Origin: Nocardioides sp. WS12
GTDB taxonomy: Bacteria; Actinomycetota; Actinomycetes; Propionibacteriales; Nocardioidaceae
Length of the DNA: 64,000 nt
NCBI RefSeq assembly: GCF_014108865.1
Contig: NZ_CP053928.1
Location: 434,001-498,000, forward strand
Direction of reading: 5' to 3'
Below, in pieces: positions 33,095 to 41,619 of the stretch. Every line of letters starts with the position of its first letter. The stretch's first letter is position 1. The translations under genes and the position numbers were made by a program. The notes under the pieces are model-generated. The model was not told where the DNA came from. It ran no database searches and worked only from the letters and a program-made list of their open reading frames with translations.

Positions 33095-33706
33095 TCAGCG
33101 CAGGACGCGTTCAGCGATCCATGCGATGTCGTTGCCCGTACGAGCCGGGTCACCCGAGGGCTGCATGACGTGACTGAGGACCAGACGCACCACCATGTCG
33201 ATGCTCGGATCGAGGCGGCCCTCCGGCAGATCGAGGTCGTACGACGCCACGCGCTCCGAGACGACGGCCTTGGCTCCCTCGAGGAGGTACTCGGAATGGG
33301 TGGTCAGCAGCGGGAGCAACTCGGTGTCGGCGCCATGGGTGGCGGACACGACCGCGTGCAGCAGTGCGTTGTTCTGGGCGTACTTGAGCACGCGGCGGGC
33401 CGAGGCCCGGATCGCGTTGATCAGGTCGTTCGGGTTCTCGTCGAAGGACCGGGTCACGCCGGCGAGGAACCGGTCGAGTTCGCGCATGACCATCGCTTCG
33501 GCGAGGTCGTTCTTGGTGCCGATCTCGTTGTAGACCGTTTGCCGGCTGACACCGACTTCGTCGGCCAGGCGGGCCATGGTGACCTTCGCCCAGCCGGCGG
33601 TCGTCATCACCCCGACCGCGGAATCGATGAGGCGATCACGCAGCGTCGAGGCTGCCTCCCCGTCGGGGGAAGCAACCTCGACGAAACGTCCCGCGAGAAC
33701 TGCCAT
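33095..33706 (-). CDS. TetR family regulator of the alkane hydroxylase cluster
   Basis: A 203-residue TetR protein. The N-terminal HTH (about 20-70) reads MARLADEVGVSRQTVYNEIG, and the C-terminal helical ligand-binding domain is full length. It is the last gene of the operon with alkB-rubredoxin and ferredoxin, 9 bp after the ferredoxin stop, so it is likely a self-limiting repressor. A dyad upstream of alkB fits as its operator. The inducer may be an alkane or a derived fatty acid. Confidence 0.9.
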   Translation of the reverse strand: MAVLAGRFVEVASPDGEAASTLRDRLIDSAVGVMTTAGWAKVTMARLADEVGVSRQTVYNEIGTKNDLAEAMVMRELDRFLAGVTRSFDENPNDLINAIRASARRVLKYAQNNALLHAVVSATHGADTELLPLLTTHSEYLLEGAKAVVSERVASYDLDLPEGRLDPSIDMVVRLVLSHVMQPSGDPARTGNDIAWIAERVLR

Positions 33707-33715
33707 CGGGGTGAA

Positions 33716-33910
33716 TCAGCCTTCCAGGGTCAGCGCGAGGACGGGGCAAGCCTGAACTGCAGCGTAGACGTGCGCGCGGTCCGCCTCGGGGGGCGAGTCG
33801 TCGAGCACCTCGACCTTGTCCTCGTCCTCGTCGACCATGAAGTAGTCGTTGGCCATGGCCTCGCACATGCCGAGGCCCTCGCACTTGTTCAGGTCAGCAA
33901 CGATCTTCAT
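33716..33910 (-). CDS. [3Fe-4S]-type ferredoxin
   Basis: A 64-residue ferredoxin with cysteines C10 and C16 in NKCEGLGMCEAMA and C55 in ACPVL. This is the C-x5-C...CP pattern of single-cluster [3Fe-4S] ferredoxins that usually serve P450s. The ATG at 33910 overlaps the alkB stop by one base (TGATG), so expression is coupled to AlkB. It may feed electrons to the AlkB rubredoxin domain or to the P450 encoded 2.3 kb away. Confidence 0.92.
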   Translation of the reverse strand: MKIVADLNKCEGLGMCEAMANDYFMVDEDEDKVEVLDDSPPEADRAHVYAAVQACPVLALTLEG

Positions 33911-35427
33911 CAGGACCCCACCTTCTCCGGATCGAACGGGACGAAGTCTGCCTTGTCGCGCACGCCGCAGTCGGGGCAGAACCAGTCCTCGGGGATGTCC
34001 GACCATGCCATACCGGCCGGGAATCCCTGGTGCTCGTCGCCTGCAGCCACCTCGTAGACATACGAGCAACCGGGGCACTTCGCAGCCACGATCTCGCCCA
34101 CCTGGTTCTGCAGCCAGTGGTCCTCGTGCTGGACGTGCTCGGCCGGCGGCGGGAACTTCGCGAGGTACTTGTCCACCTTCTTCGGGTGGATGTTGGCCAG
34201 GGTGATGTCGCCGTCGAGGTGCTCGACCACGCGGTGGTCCATCACCTTGCGCCACAGCGGCGGGAACAGAGCGAGGGTCAGCATGCCGGCGTACCCGGTC
34301 GGCAGGGCCGGCGACTCCTTGAAGTCACGCAGGGTCTGGTAGCGACGCGTGGGGTTGGCGTGGTGGTCGCTGTGGCGCTGCAGGTGGTAGAGGAACAGGT
34401 TGGTGACGATGTTGTTGCTGTTCCAGCTGTGCATGGGCAGCACCCGCTCGTAGCGCTGCTTCTCGCCGACCTTCTGGCGCTTCATGCCGTAGTGCTCGAG
34501 GTAGTTGATGATCTCGAGCAGCGAGAAGCCGAAGACGATGGTGACCAGGGCGTACGGCGCGATGCCCCAGCCGTAGAGGGCGAACATGCCGCCGTACAGG
34601 ACCGCCGACATCGCCCAGGCGTTGAGGACGTCGTTGCCGATGCGGAAGGGGTGCGTGCCCTTGCGCTTGTAGCGCTTGGCCTCGACCTCCCAGCCGGACT
34701 TGAGCGACCCGCTGACCGTGCGCGGCCAGAAGGCCCAGAACGACTCACCGAGACGGCTCGATGCGGGGTCCTCGGGGGTGGCGACACGGACGTGGTGGCC
34801 CCGGTTGTGCTCGATGTAGAAGTGGCCGTAGAAGGTCGGCGCGAGGGCGATCTTGGACAGCCAGCGCTCGACGGTCTCCTTCTTGTGGCCGAGCTCGTGG
34901 GCCGTGTTGATCGCGATGCCCTGGACACCGGCGATCGAGACCGCGAGGAAGAGCTTCTCGTACCAGGTCATGTCGACCGAGCGGACCAGGTCGCCGCCGA
35001 GGTTGTCGGTGACCCAGCCGGTGGCGCCGACGAGATCGGCGAACCAGGCGACCGGGTTGGTGCCGGAGATGATGGCGAAGCCCGCGAACAGGATGAAGAA
35101 CTGGAGCGGGATGTACATGTACACCACCCAGCGGTAGTACTTGTCGTTCTCCAGCTCCTCCATGACGTCGTCCGGCGGGTTGGCCGGATCGAGGCCGAGA
35201 GCGAGGTCGAGCAGCGGGATGACCGCGTTGACGAGGATCGGGCCGGCGAGCAGCAACCACATCCAGTCGGTGTAGAGCCACGCGATCACGGCGGTGATGC
35301 CGAGACCGGGCACCATCAGGCCGAGCAGCCAGAGGTAGCGCTTCTTGTCCTTCCACTTCTCGGTGGAACCGTCCGGGACGGTCTTGCCGATCTGCTCGGG
35401 ATTCATCCCGGCGCTCGAGGTCTCCAT
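33910..35427 (-). CDS. alkB: Alkane 1-monooxygenase fused to C-terminal rubredoxin
   Basis: A 505-residue integral membrane di-iron hydroxylase with a built-in electron carrier. After about six helices come the histidine motifs HELGHK (177-182), EHNRGHH (206-212) and LQRHSDHH (349-356), plus NYLEHYGM near 309-315. The rubredoxin domain has C451/C454 (CPGC) and C484/C487 (CPDC). AlkB oxidises terminal methyl groups of alkanes to alcohols using O2. The fusion form is typical of Actinobacteria. The ATG at 35427 has a GAAGGAAGG site upstream. The gene starts an operon with ferredoxin and TetR. Confidence 0.96.
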   Translation of the reverse strand: METSSAGMNPEQIGKTVPDGSTEKWKDKKRYLWLLGLMVPGLGITAVIAWLYTDWMWLLLAGPILVNAVIPLLDLALGLDPANPPDDVMEELENDKYYRWVVYMYIPLQFFILFAGFAIISGTNPVAWFADLVGATGWVTDNLGGDLVRSVDMTWYEKLFLAVSIAGVQGIAINTAHELGHKKETVERWLSKIALAPTFYGHFYIEHNRGHHVRVATPEDPASSRLGESFWAFWPRTVSGSLKSGWEVEAKRYKRKGTHPFRIGNDVLNAWAMSAVLYGGMFALYGWGIAPYALVTIVFGFSLLEIINYLEHYGMKRQKVGEKQRYERVLPMHSWNSNNIVTNLFLYHLQRHSDHHANPTRRYQTLRDFKESPALPTGYAGMLTLALFPPLWRKVMDHRVVEHLDGDITLANIHPKKVDKYLAKFPPPAEHVQHEDHWLQNQVGEIVAAKCPGCSYVYEVAAGDEHQGFPAGMAWSDIPEDWFCPDCGVRDKADFVPFDPEKVGS

Positions 35428-35498
35428 CGATCTCTGCCTTCCTTCTGGGTACACGCTGCGTCCCTCCCCGGGCCCAGCGGCCGCGATGTTCACCATCG

Positions 35499-35525
35499 CT
35501 TGACAAGACGGTACGACTTGTAAAG
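35499..35525. promoter_or_regulatory. Candidate TetR operator upstream of alkB
   Basis: CTTGACAAG at 35499-35507 and CTTGTAAAG at 35517-35525 form an inverted repeat (8 of 9 bases) around ACGGTACGA. It is 72-98 bp upstream of the alkB ATG in a locally AT-rich stretch. Further TTGACAA and TGTAAAG half-sites follow at 35531 and 35550. Confidence 0.5.
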
Positions 35526-35640
35526 CGCCTTTGACAACCCCTGCAGATATGTAAAGTGCGTCACCGACGGTCCCCGGGTGTGCCGCGGGCGCACCGACGC
35601 TGCCCACGGACGGCTCGCGGCGCTCGGTAGTGTCGCGCTC

Positions 35641-36180
35641 ATGTCGCCGACCACGCCCGAGCCCACCGCTACTCAGTTCGCCATGTCGACCCGCGTCCTG
35701 AGCGGCACACTGATGGGGGCCCTGGTCTTCATCGGACTCGCGTGCTTCTTCGTGCTCCCCCTCGACGAGACGCCGCCCCTGTGGGTTCCTCTCGCCCAGC
35801 TCGCGGCCGGCATCGCCACCCACGCCTTGCTCGAGGCGATGGGCTACCACACCCTTCCCCTGGATCCTTCGCTCACCAGCGACGATGCCGCCGCACAGGC
35901 AAGGGCACAGTGGCAGTCGAGCATGATCCTGCGCTTCGCCCTCTGCGAGAGCATCGCGATCCTGTCGCTCGCGCTGGCCTTCGTGCTGCCCGAGGGTGGC
36001 TTCCTCATCTACGCCGGCGGCGCCCTCGTCGCGCTGGTCCTGATGGTCGTGCACGTGTGGCCGTGGGCGCGTCCGGTCCGCAAGTTCGCAGACACGCTGG
36101 AGTCCGCCGGTCAGGCGTCCGGGCTGCGTGAAGCGTTCGGCGTCCTGGGTGCCTCAAGCGGTCCGATCCAGCGCCTCTGA
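35641..36180 (+). CDS. Small membrane protein of unknown function
   Basis: A 179-residue protein with four hydrophobic segments, near residues 21-40, 48-65, 94-112 and 118-135, and short tails. It has no catalytic motif and I do not recognise the family. The ATG at 35641 lies directly before the first helix region. It is divergent from alkB across a 213-bp gap that contains the putative TetR operator, so it could be under the same control. It converges with the P450 gene. Confidence 0.7.
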   Translation: MSPTTPEPTATQFAMSTRVLSGTLMGALVFIGLACFFVLPLDETPPLWVPLAQLAAGIATHALLEAMGYHTLPLDPSLTSDDAAAQARAQWQSSMILRFALCESIAILSLALAFVLPEGGFLIYAGGALVALVLMVVHVWPWARPVRKFADTLESAGQASGLREAFGVLGASSGPIQRL

Positions 36181-36206
36181 CCCGCTCGCTCCCCCCGAGA
36201 CCAGCG

Positions 36207-37544
36207 TCAGGCGACCACGCGTGCGGCCGTCGTCACCGGCAGCCGCTCGAAGCCCCGCAGCACGCGGGTGCTGCGACGCTCGGGCGTGCCATTGATCCGC
36301 AGGTCGGGGAAACGCTCGTAGAGCGAGCGCAGCGCGACCGCGGCTTCGAGCCGGGCCAGGCTCGCGCCGAGGCAGTAGTGCACGCCGGCCGAGAAGGCGA
36401 CGTGATGATCGGCGTTCGAGCGGGTGACGTCGAAGGTCGCCGGGTCGTCGAAGACGGCCGGGTCGCGGTTGGCACCGCCCAGGTAGCACAGGACACCGGC
36501 GCCCTTGTCGAACTGAGTGCCGGCGACCTCGACGTCGCGCAGCGCGACGCGCAGGGTGACCTGCACCGGTGACTGGTGTCGCAGCACCTCGTCGACCGCG
36601 TTGGCCCAGCCGTCGGGGTTGTCCTGCAACCAGCGCAGCTGGTCGGGGTGCTGGTCGAGCAGGGCCACCGCGTTCGCAATCAGGTTGACCGTGGTCTCGA
36701 AGCCCGCTCCCAGCACCAGGAGCGCGACCTGGCGCAGTTCGACCGGCGTGAGTCGGTCCTCGCCCTCGAGCAAGGTCAGCTGGCTGATCAGGTCGTCGCC
36801 CGGGCTGGCCTCGAGCCGGTCGACGTGGGCCTGCATCCAGCCGTGCATCTCCCGCAGCGCCACCTCGGCCCGGCGGAACTGCTGCCACGACAGGCCGGGG
36901 TCCAGCGTGACCGCGGCTTCGTTGCCGAGCTCCAGGAGCCGTCCGTGGTCGGACTCGGGCACGCCCAGCAGGTCCGCGATGACGGTGACGGGAAGCAGCG
37001 AGGCGTAACGCTCAACGAGGTCGAAGTCGGCGCGATCCAGGTTGTCGAGCAGACCGGCGGCCACCGACTCGACCCGTTCGCCCATCCGACCGACCTTGCG
37101 GGCGGTGAACGCCCGCGCCACCTGCTTGCGATAGCGAGTGTGCAGCGGCGGATCGACCGCGAGCATCGACGGCGGGTCCACCGGGCCGAGGGTCTCGGGA
37201 TCAATCAACCGGTGGTGCAGCCACTGCAGCGGCTTGGGCAGCTCGCCCTGGCCGCCGGCGGTGCCGAACGCGTCGCCGCGCAGCACCTCGTTGACCACGC
37301 CATGGTCGACCGTGGCCCGGACCAGCCCGTTGCTGCCGATCAGCCCCCGCGTACGCAGTTCCTCGTACGCCGGGAACGGGTCGGCGAGCAACGCCGGGTC
37401 CATCACGAGCCGACTGATCAGGTCGCCCTTGCGGGCGCTGCGCTGGATCAACTTGCGTTGGACGCCATGGGACAGGCTCCACGCGGCGAAGGAGCGGGGG
37501 GTGTCAGGCGACCACACGGGCCTGCCCCCACGTCGTGCCGTCAT
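36207..37544 (-). CDS. Cytochrome P450
   Basis: A 445-residue soluble bacterial P450. The I-helix motif is LVLGAGFETTVN, the ExxR motif appears as DEVLRHQ, and the heme loop FSAGVHYCLG places the thiolate at about C391. The reaction is O2-dependent hydroxylation using electrons from a ferredoxin; the substrate is not evident. The start is uncertain: ATG 37544 overlaps the upstream 115-aa gene by 41 bp, whereas GTG 37517, with a purine-rich site, overlaps by 14 bp. The [3Fe-4S] ferredoxin near alkB could be its donor. Confidence 0.92.
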   Translation of the reverse strand: MTARRGGRPVWSPDTPRSFAAWSLSHGVQRKLIQRSARKGDLISRLVMDPALLADPFPAYEELRTRGLIGSNGLVRATVDHGVVNEVLRGDAFGTAGGQGELPKPLQWLHHRLIDPETLGPVDPPSMLAVDPPLHTRYRKQVARAFTARKVGRMGERVESVAAGLLDNLDRADFDLVERYASLLPVTVIADLLGVPESDHGRLLELGNEAAVTLDPGLSWQQFRRAEVALREMHGWMQAHVDRLEASPGDDLISQLTLLEGEDRLTPVELRQVALLVLGAGFETTVNLIANAVALLDQHPDQLRWLQDNPDGWANAVDEVLRHQSPVQVTLRVALRDVEVAGTQFDKGAGVLCYLGGANRDPAVFDDPATFDVTRSNADHHVAFSAGVHYCLGASLARLEAAVALRSLYERFPDLRINGTPERRSTRVLRGFERLPVTTAARVVA

Positions 37545-37851
37545 CGCGGATCCGGCCAGCCTGCATCGATTCAGCATGGGCCTCAGCCTCGAGGACGCGC
37601 AAGAGTCCCCGGGTCCGGGCGACCAACAGGAAACGCTGCTCCTCGAGCACGTGCTCCGGGAGGTGCGTGTCCATCTGCGTGTTGACCGTCAGGCGCAGCC
37701 GGTAGCGCAGGGCGGCGACCAGTCCGGCGCGGTCACCGAAGATCAGCGCAAGCTCGTCGTTCCACGGAAGTTCAGGGTTCGTGGCCGTGGCCAACTGCTC
37801 CTCGATGGAGCGCAGTGCCTGCCAACGACGGTGGGTCTCGGTCCAGGTCAT
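37504..37851 (-). CDS. Conserved small protein of unknown function upstream of P450
   Basis: A 115-residue soluble protein beginning MTWTETHRRWQALRSIEEQL. It is rich in charged residues, with two predicted long helices and an acidic motif LPWNDELALIFGDRAGLVAA. It has no signal peptide or membrane segment. Its stop overlaps the start of the P450 gene, so the two are probably co-translated. I do not know the function of this family. Confidence 0.65.
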   Translation of the reverse strand: MTWTETHRRWQALRSIEEQLATATNPELPWNDELALIFGDRAGLVAALRYRLRLTVNTQMDTHLPEHVLEEQRFLLVARTRGLLRVLEAEAHAESMQAGRIRDDGTTWGQARVVA

Positions 37852-38041
37852 GGTCCTCACGGCCTCTCTTGGTGCTGTGACGGGGGCGTCACGGGTGATC
37901 AGGGGGATGACACCGAACCTACGGAGACGGCGACCGCCGTACATCGGTCGGCGGAACGCACTTGGACTCCTCCCAGGGGAGGAGTCGGTGACCTCCCGTG
38001 GACCGATGCTGTCGGGGACAGAGGTGCCTAGGCTGGGGGTC

Positions 38042-39307
38042 ATGTTGTGGCGGCTACCGCGCTGGGTGCGCGAGCGGATCGAGCGCAATCTCGAGCGCCG
38101 CGACATCCTCTACCCGTGGTGGGTCCCGATGACCTGTTTCGTCGGGCAGACCCTCGCCGTCGTCCTCGCCCTCGCCCAGCGCGACGCCCTGTGGCCGGTG
38201 CAGCCGATGACCGTGACCGTCGTGCTGGTGCTCATCTCGCCGGTCGTGCACTTCGGCTTCGGAGGCTGGCTGCCGTGGTGGATCGACAGCGCGGCCACGA
38301 TCGTGGCCGCGGGCGTGCTGATGGCATCCCCGGTCGACTCCGGCATCGACCTGGCGCCGGCCCTGTTGGCGCTGATCGCCGCCGAGGCCGTTGCCCGTGA
38401 CGGGCTGCGCCCCGGGGCCGCCGTCGCCACCGTCGCGACCGGCGTGATCATCGCGACCGAGATCACCGCCAACCTCGACAGCTACGGCGTCTACCTGCTC
38501 GAGGTGCTGCTCGGCTTCGTCGTCGGCGCCATGTTGTGGTGGCAGATGCGCGCGCTGGCTTCCGAACGCGAGGCCCGCGGCGCTGCCTGGGCGCAGGCCA
38601 CCACCGCCGAACGCGAACGGATCGCCCGCGAGATCCACGACCTCGTCGCCCACTCGCTCAGCGTCTCCCTGCTCCAGGTCACCGGCGCCCGGCGGGCCCT
38701 GCGCGACGTCACCGACGCGGCCGGTCCGGCCGAGACCGCCGACGCCGTGGCCGAGGTCGACGCCGCACTGGCCGACGCGGAACAGGTCGGTCGCCGCGCC
38801 ATGGCCGACATCCGCCGCACCGTCAGCGCCCTCGCCGACGGGCCCAGCGAACGCAACGCCCTGCCCTGCGCCACCGACATCGCCGCCCTCGTGCAGGAAG
38901 TGTCCGACGCCGGCCTCCGTGTCGAGTACGACGAGCAAGGCGACCCGAGCGCCCTGACTGCCGCCGCCGGCCTCGGTCTCTACCGGATCGCACAGGAGTC
39001 GCTGGCCAACGTGTCCAAGCACGGCAGCGGCGTCGCCCGGATGTCGTTCCACGTCACCGGCGCCGGATCAGCCACCCTGCGGGTTCTCAACCCGCTTCCG
39101 CCCGGCCGCCCCCGCACCGACGGACTCGGCTCCGGCCTCGCCGGCATGGAGGCGCGGGCGACCCAGCTCGGGGCGACGCTGCGCACCGGCGTCGCGGACG
39201 GTGGGTGGGAGGTCGTCGTACAGATGGGACCGGAACGGGGCTCGCGTCGTGAGCCGTGGGTGGAACTGCCCTGCGGCCGGACGATCGGAAAGGTGAGTCC
39301 CACGTGA
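38042..39307 (+). CDS. NarL-type sensor histidine kinase
   Basis: A 421-residue membrane kinase. Four or more N-terminal helices (about residues 30-165) are followed by the HisKA_3 dimerisation helix with H199 in AREIHDLVAHSLSV. The ATPase domain has the N-box AQESLANVSKHG and a G-box around GLGSGLAGM. ATG 38042 was chosen at the start of the amphipathic N-terminus. It overlaps the response-regulator start as GTGA, so the pair is coupled. Signal unknown. Confidence 0.92.
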   Translation: MLWRLPRWVRERIERNLERRDILYPWWVPMTCFVGQTLAVVLALAQRDALWPVQPMTVTVVLVLISPVVHFGFGGWLPWWIDSAATIVAAGVLMASPVDSGIDLAPALLALIAAEAVARDGLRPGAAVATVATGVIIATEITANLDSYGVYLLEVLLGFVVGAMLWWQMRALASEREARGAAWAQATTAERERIAREIHDLVAHSLSVSLLQVTGARRALRDVTDAAGPAETADAVAEVDAALADAEQVGRRAMADIRRTVSALADGPSERNALPCATDIAALVQEVSDAGLRVEYDEQGDPSALTAAAGLGLYRIAQESLANVSKHGSGVARMSFHVTGAGSATLRVLNPLPPGRPRTDGLGSGLAGMEARATQLGATLRTGVADGGWEVVVQMGPERGSRREPWVELPCGRTIGKVSPT

Positions 39308-40011
39308 CCCTTCGACAGGCTCAGGGCGACGTCGACGCAAACGTGCGGGTCGTCCTCGTCGACGACCAGGAGCTGGTGCGGTCCGGACTGCGCCGGATCC
39401 TGCGCCGGCGCGACGGCTTCGAGATCGTCGCGGAGTGCAGCGACGGCTCGGAGGTGCCGGCCGTGCTCGATGAACTCGGCGCCGGGGTGGACGTGGTCGT
39501 GATGGACCTGCGGATGCGCACCGTCGACGGGATCACCGCGACCGGGGCCGTGGTCGCTCGCGGCGACGGCCCGCCCGTACTGGTCCTGACGACCTTCGAC
39601 GACGACGAGATGCTGTCCGGCGCGCTGCGGGCCGGCGCTGCCGGCTTCTTGTTGAAGGACTCCTCGGCAGACGACCTGATTCGCGCCGTGCGCACCGTCG
39701 CCGAGGGCGGCAACTGGCTCGACCCGTCGGTGACCGGCCGGGTGCTGCACCGGTTCCGGAGCATCGCTCCGCGACCCGCGGCATCGGGCACGCCAGGTGC
39801 CGCCGATCAGCTGACCGTGCGCGAACTCGAGGTCCTGCGCCGGATGGCACTGGGCCGCAGCAACGGCGAGATCGCCGGCGACCTGGTGATCTCGGAGCTG
39901 ACGGTGAAGAGCCACGTGGGGCGGATCTTCACCAAGCTCGGCCTGCGGGACCGGCCCGCCGCGATCGTCTACGCCTACGACAACGGGCTGGTCACTCCGC
40001 ACCTGTCCTGA
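39304..40011 (+). CDS. LuxR/NarL family response regulator (partner of 38042 kinase)
   Basis: A 235-residue regulator. The receiver domain starts VRVVLVDDQELVR, the phospho-acceptor is D68 in DVVVMDLRM, and the lysine is in GFLLKDSS. The C-terminal LuxR HTH is LTVRELEVLRRMALGRSNGE, then SELTVKSHVGRIF. The GTG start overlaps the kinase stop. The first eight residues (VTLRQAQG) are encoded by a copy of a dispersed repeat, an unusual leader ahead of the receiver domain. It activates or represses unknown genes when phosphorylated. Confidence 0.92.
   Translation: MTLRQAQGDVDANVRVVLVDDQELVRSGLRRILRRRDGFEIVAECSDGSEVPAVLDELGAGVDVVVMDLRMRTVDGITATGAVVARGDGPPVLVLTTFDDDEMLSGALRAGAAGFLLKDSSADDLIRAVRTVAEGGNWLDPSVTGRVLHRFRSIAPRPAASGTPGAADQLTVRELEVLRRMALGRSNGEIAGDLVISELTVKSHVGRIFTKLGLRDRPAAIVYAYDNGLVTPHLS
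39308..39326. repeat. Dispersed repeat CCCTTCGACAGGCTCAGGG inside the regulator start
   Basis: A 19-bp imperfect dyad located at the junction of kinase stop and regulator start. Sequences of this type recur widely in several high-GC genomes and are readable as LSLSKG on the reverse strand. Only one copy was seen in this window, so family membership rests on general knowledge. Confidence 0.5.
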
Positions 40012-40041
40012 CAACTGCCAGGCGCGGAGCGACCTCCGAGG

Positions 40042-41565
40042 TCAAGCGGTCGGCTCGGTCTCGACCGGCTCGACGGTCTCCACCGGCTCGGTCGTGGGTG
40101 CGGTCGTGGCGTCGGTGCCGGTGCCGGTGAGCGTGCCGGTCACGCCGCCCATGCCCGTGGCGGCGCGCTCGACCGAGCGGTGGATGAGCGACTCCAGGTC
40201 CAGGCCGGTCGTCGTCTTCAGCATCGCCAGGGTCTGGGTGACGTTGTCGGTGACCTGCCGCGGCAACGCGCCCGCGCCGTCCGAGGACAGGATCGTGAGG
40301 TTGTCGATCGCGGCGATCGGGGCCGCGACCTCCTTGGCGATCTGCGGAAGGACCTCGATCAGCATCTGCAGGACGGCCGCGTCGTTGTAGTGCGCGAACG
40401 CCTCGGCGCGCTTGTCCATCGCGTCGGCCTCGGCGGCGCCGATCGCGAGCGTGGCGGCGGCCTGGGCTTCACCTTCGAGGCGGGTCGCGTCCGCGAGCGC
40501 ACTACGGCGGGCCTTCTCGGCCTCACCACTCAGCTTGGTCTCCTCCGCCTGACCCTGGGCCGCGGCGATGGTGGCCGCCCTGCGTGCGTCGGCGGCAGCG
40601 ATCTCGGACGACCGGCGTGCCTCGGCCTCCTGCTCGACGCGGTACCGCTCGGCGTCGGCCGGCTTGCGCACCTGGGTCTCGAGCTGGCGCTCGGTGAGGG
40701 CGGCCTGCTGGACGGCCACCTTCTCCTGCTCGGCGAAGATCGCCTGGTCGCGGTCAGCCTGCGCGAGCGGTCCGGCCGCGGCGGCCTGGGCGGAAGCGGC
40801 GTCGGTCTCGGCCTTGATCTCGGCCTGCTTGAGGGCAAGGGTCCGCTGGGAGATGGCGATCTCCTGCTCGGCGGCGATCTGCGCCTGCTCGGCGGCCTGG
40901 CGGGCGTTGGCCTCGGCGATCCGGGCGGCCTGGCTGACCCGGGCGGCCTCGGGGCGACCGAGGTCGGCGAGGTAGCTGCCGTCATCGGTGACGTCCTGGA
41001 TCTGGAAGGCGTCGAGGATCAGGCCCTGCCCCGTCAGCGAACTCTCGGACTCGTCGGCCACGCGCTGCGCGAACGCCGCACGGTCGCGGATGATCTGCTC
41101 GACGGTCAGACCGCCGACGATCGAGCGGAGCGCACCGGCCAGTACTTCCTGGGTGAAGGTCTCGATGTCGGCCTGCTGGCTGAGGAACCGCTGGGCACCG
41201 AGCCGGATCTGGTCAGCGTTGCCGCCGACCTTGACGATGGCGACGCCGTCGAGGTTGAGCTTGATGCCCTGGCCCGACACCGCACCACGGATCTGCACCG
41301 AGATCCGGCGGCTGGACAGGTCCATCGTCGCCAGCTTCTGGACGAACGGGATCACGAAGACGCCGCCGCCGAGGACGACCTTCTGGCCGGACAGGTCCGT
41401 GCTCAGCTCGCCCGTCTCCGGGTTGATCACCGCCTTGCCCTTGCGGCCGGTGACGATGAACGCCTGGTTGGGACCGGCGACCTTGTAGCGGCTCGTGACG
41501 AGCAGGACCAGCAGGACCAGGAGGACGGCGATGCCGGCGATCGGCACCCAGACAGCGGAGTTCAT
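40042..41565 (-). CDS. Flotillin-like SPFH-domain membrane protein
   Basis: A 507-residue flotillin. One N-terminal helix (about 6-24) anchors it; the SPFH/band-7 domain follows (about 35-200). A long Ala/Glu/Arg/Gln-rich coiled coil covers about 205-370, and the C-terminal part ends in a Thr/Glu/Pro-rich tail. Bacterial flotillins oligomerise in membrane microdomains and influence fluidity and secretion. It lies downstream of an NfeD-like gene, its usual partner, with a 54-bp gap. Confidence 0.92.
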   Translation of the reverse strand: MNSAVWVPIAGIAVLLVLLVLLVTSRYKVAGPNQAFIVTGRKGKAVINPETGELSTDLSGQKVVLGGGVFVIPFVQKLATMDLSSRRISVQIRGAVSGQGIKLNLDGVAIVKVGGNADQIRLGAQRFLSQQADIETFTQEVLAGALRSIVGGLTVEQIIRDRAAFAQRVADESESSLTGQGLILDAFQIQDVTDDGSYLADLGRPEAARVSQAARIAEANARQAAEQAQIAAEQEIAISQRTLALKQAEIKAETDAASAQAAAAGPLAQADRDQAIFAEQEKVAVQQAALTERQLETQVRKPADAERYRVEQEAEARRSSEIAAADARRAATIAAAQGQAEETKLSGEAEKARRSALADATRLEGEAQAAATLAIGAAEADAMDKRAEAFAHYNDAAVLQMLIEVLPQIAKEVAAPIAAIDNLTILSSDGAGALPRQVTDNVTQTLAMLKTTTGLDLESLIHRSVERAATGMGGVTGTLTGTGTDATTAPTTEPVETVEPVETEPTA

Positions 41566-41619
41566 GAATCGACTTTCGTTCGCGGGACGGGGGGTGGTGC
41601 AGCTTGAAACGCAGGTGGG

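Noticed and set aside
40025..40038. CGGAG-CGAC-CTCCG hairpin between converging regulator and flotillin genes
   Set aside because: Five-bp stem is too short to call a terminator with confidence.
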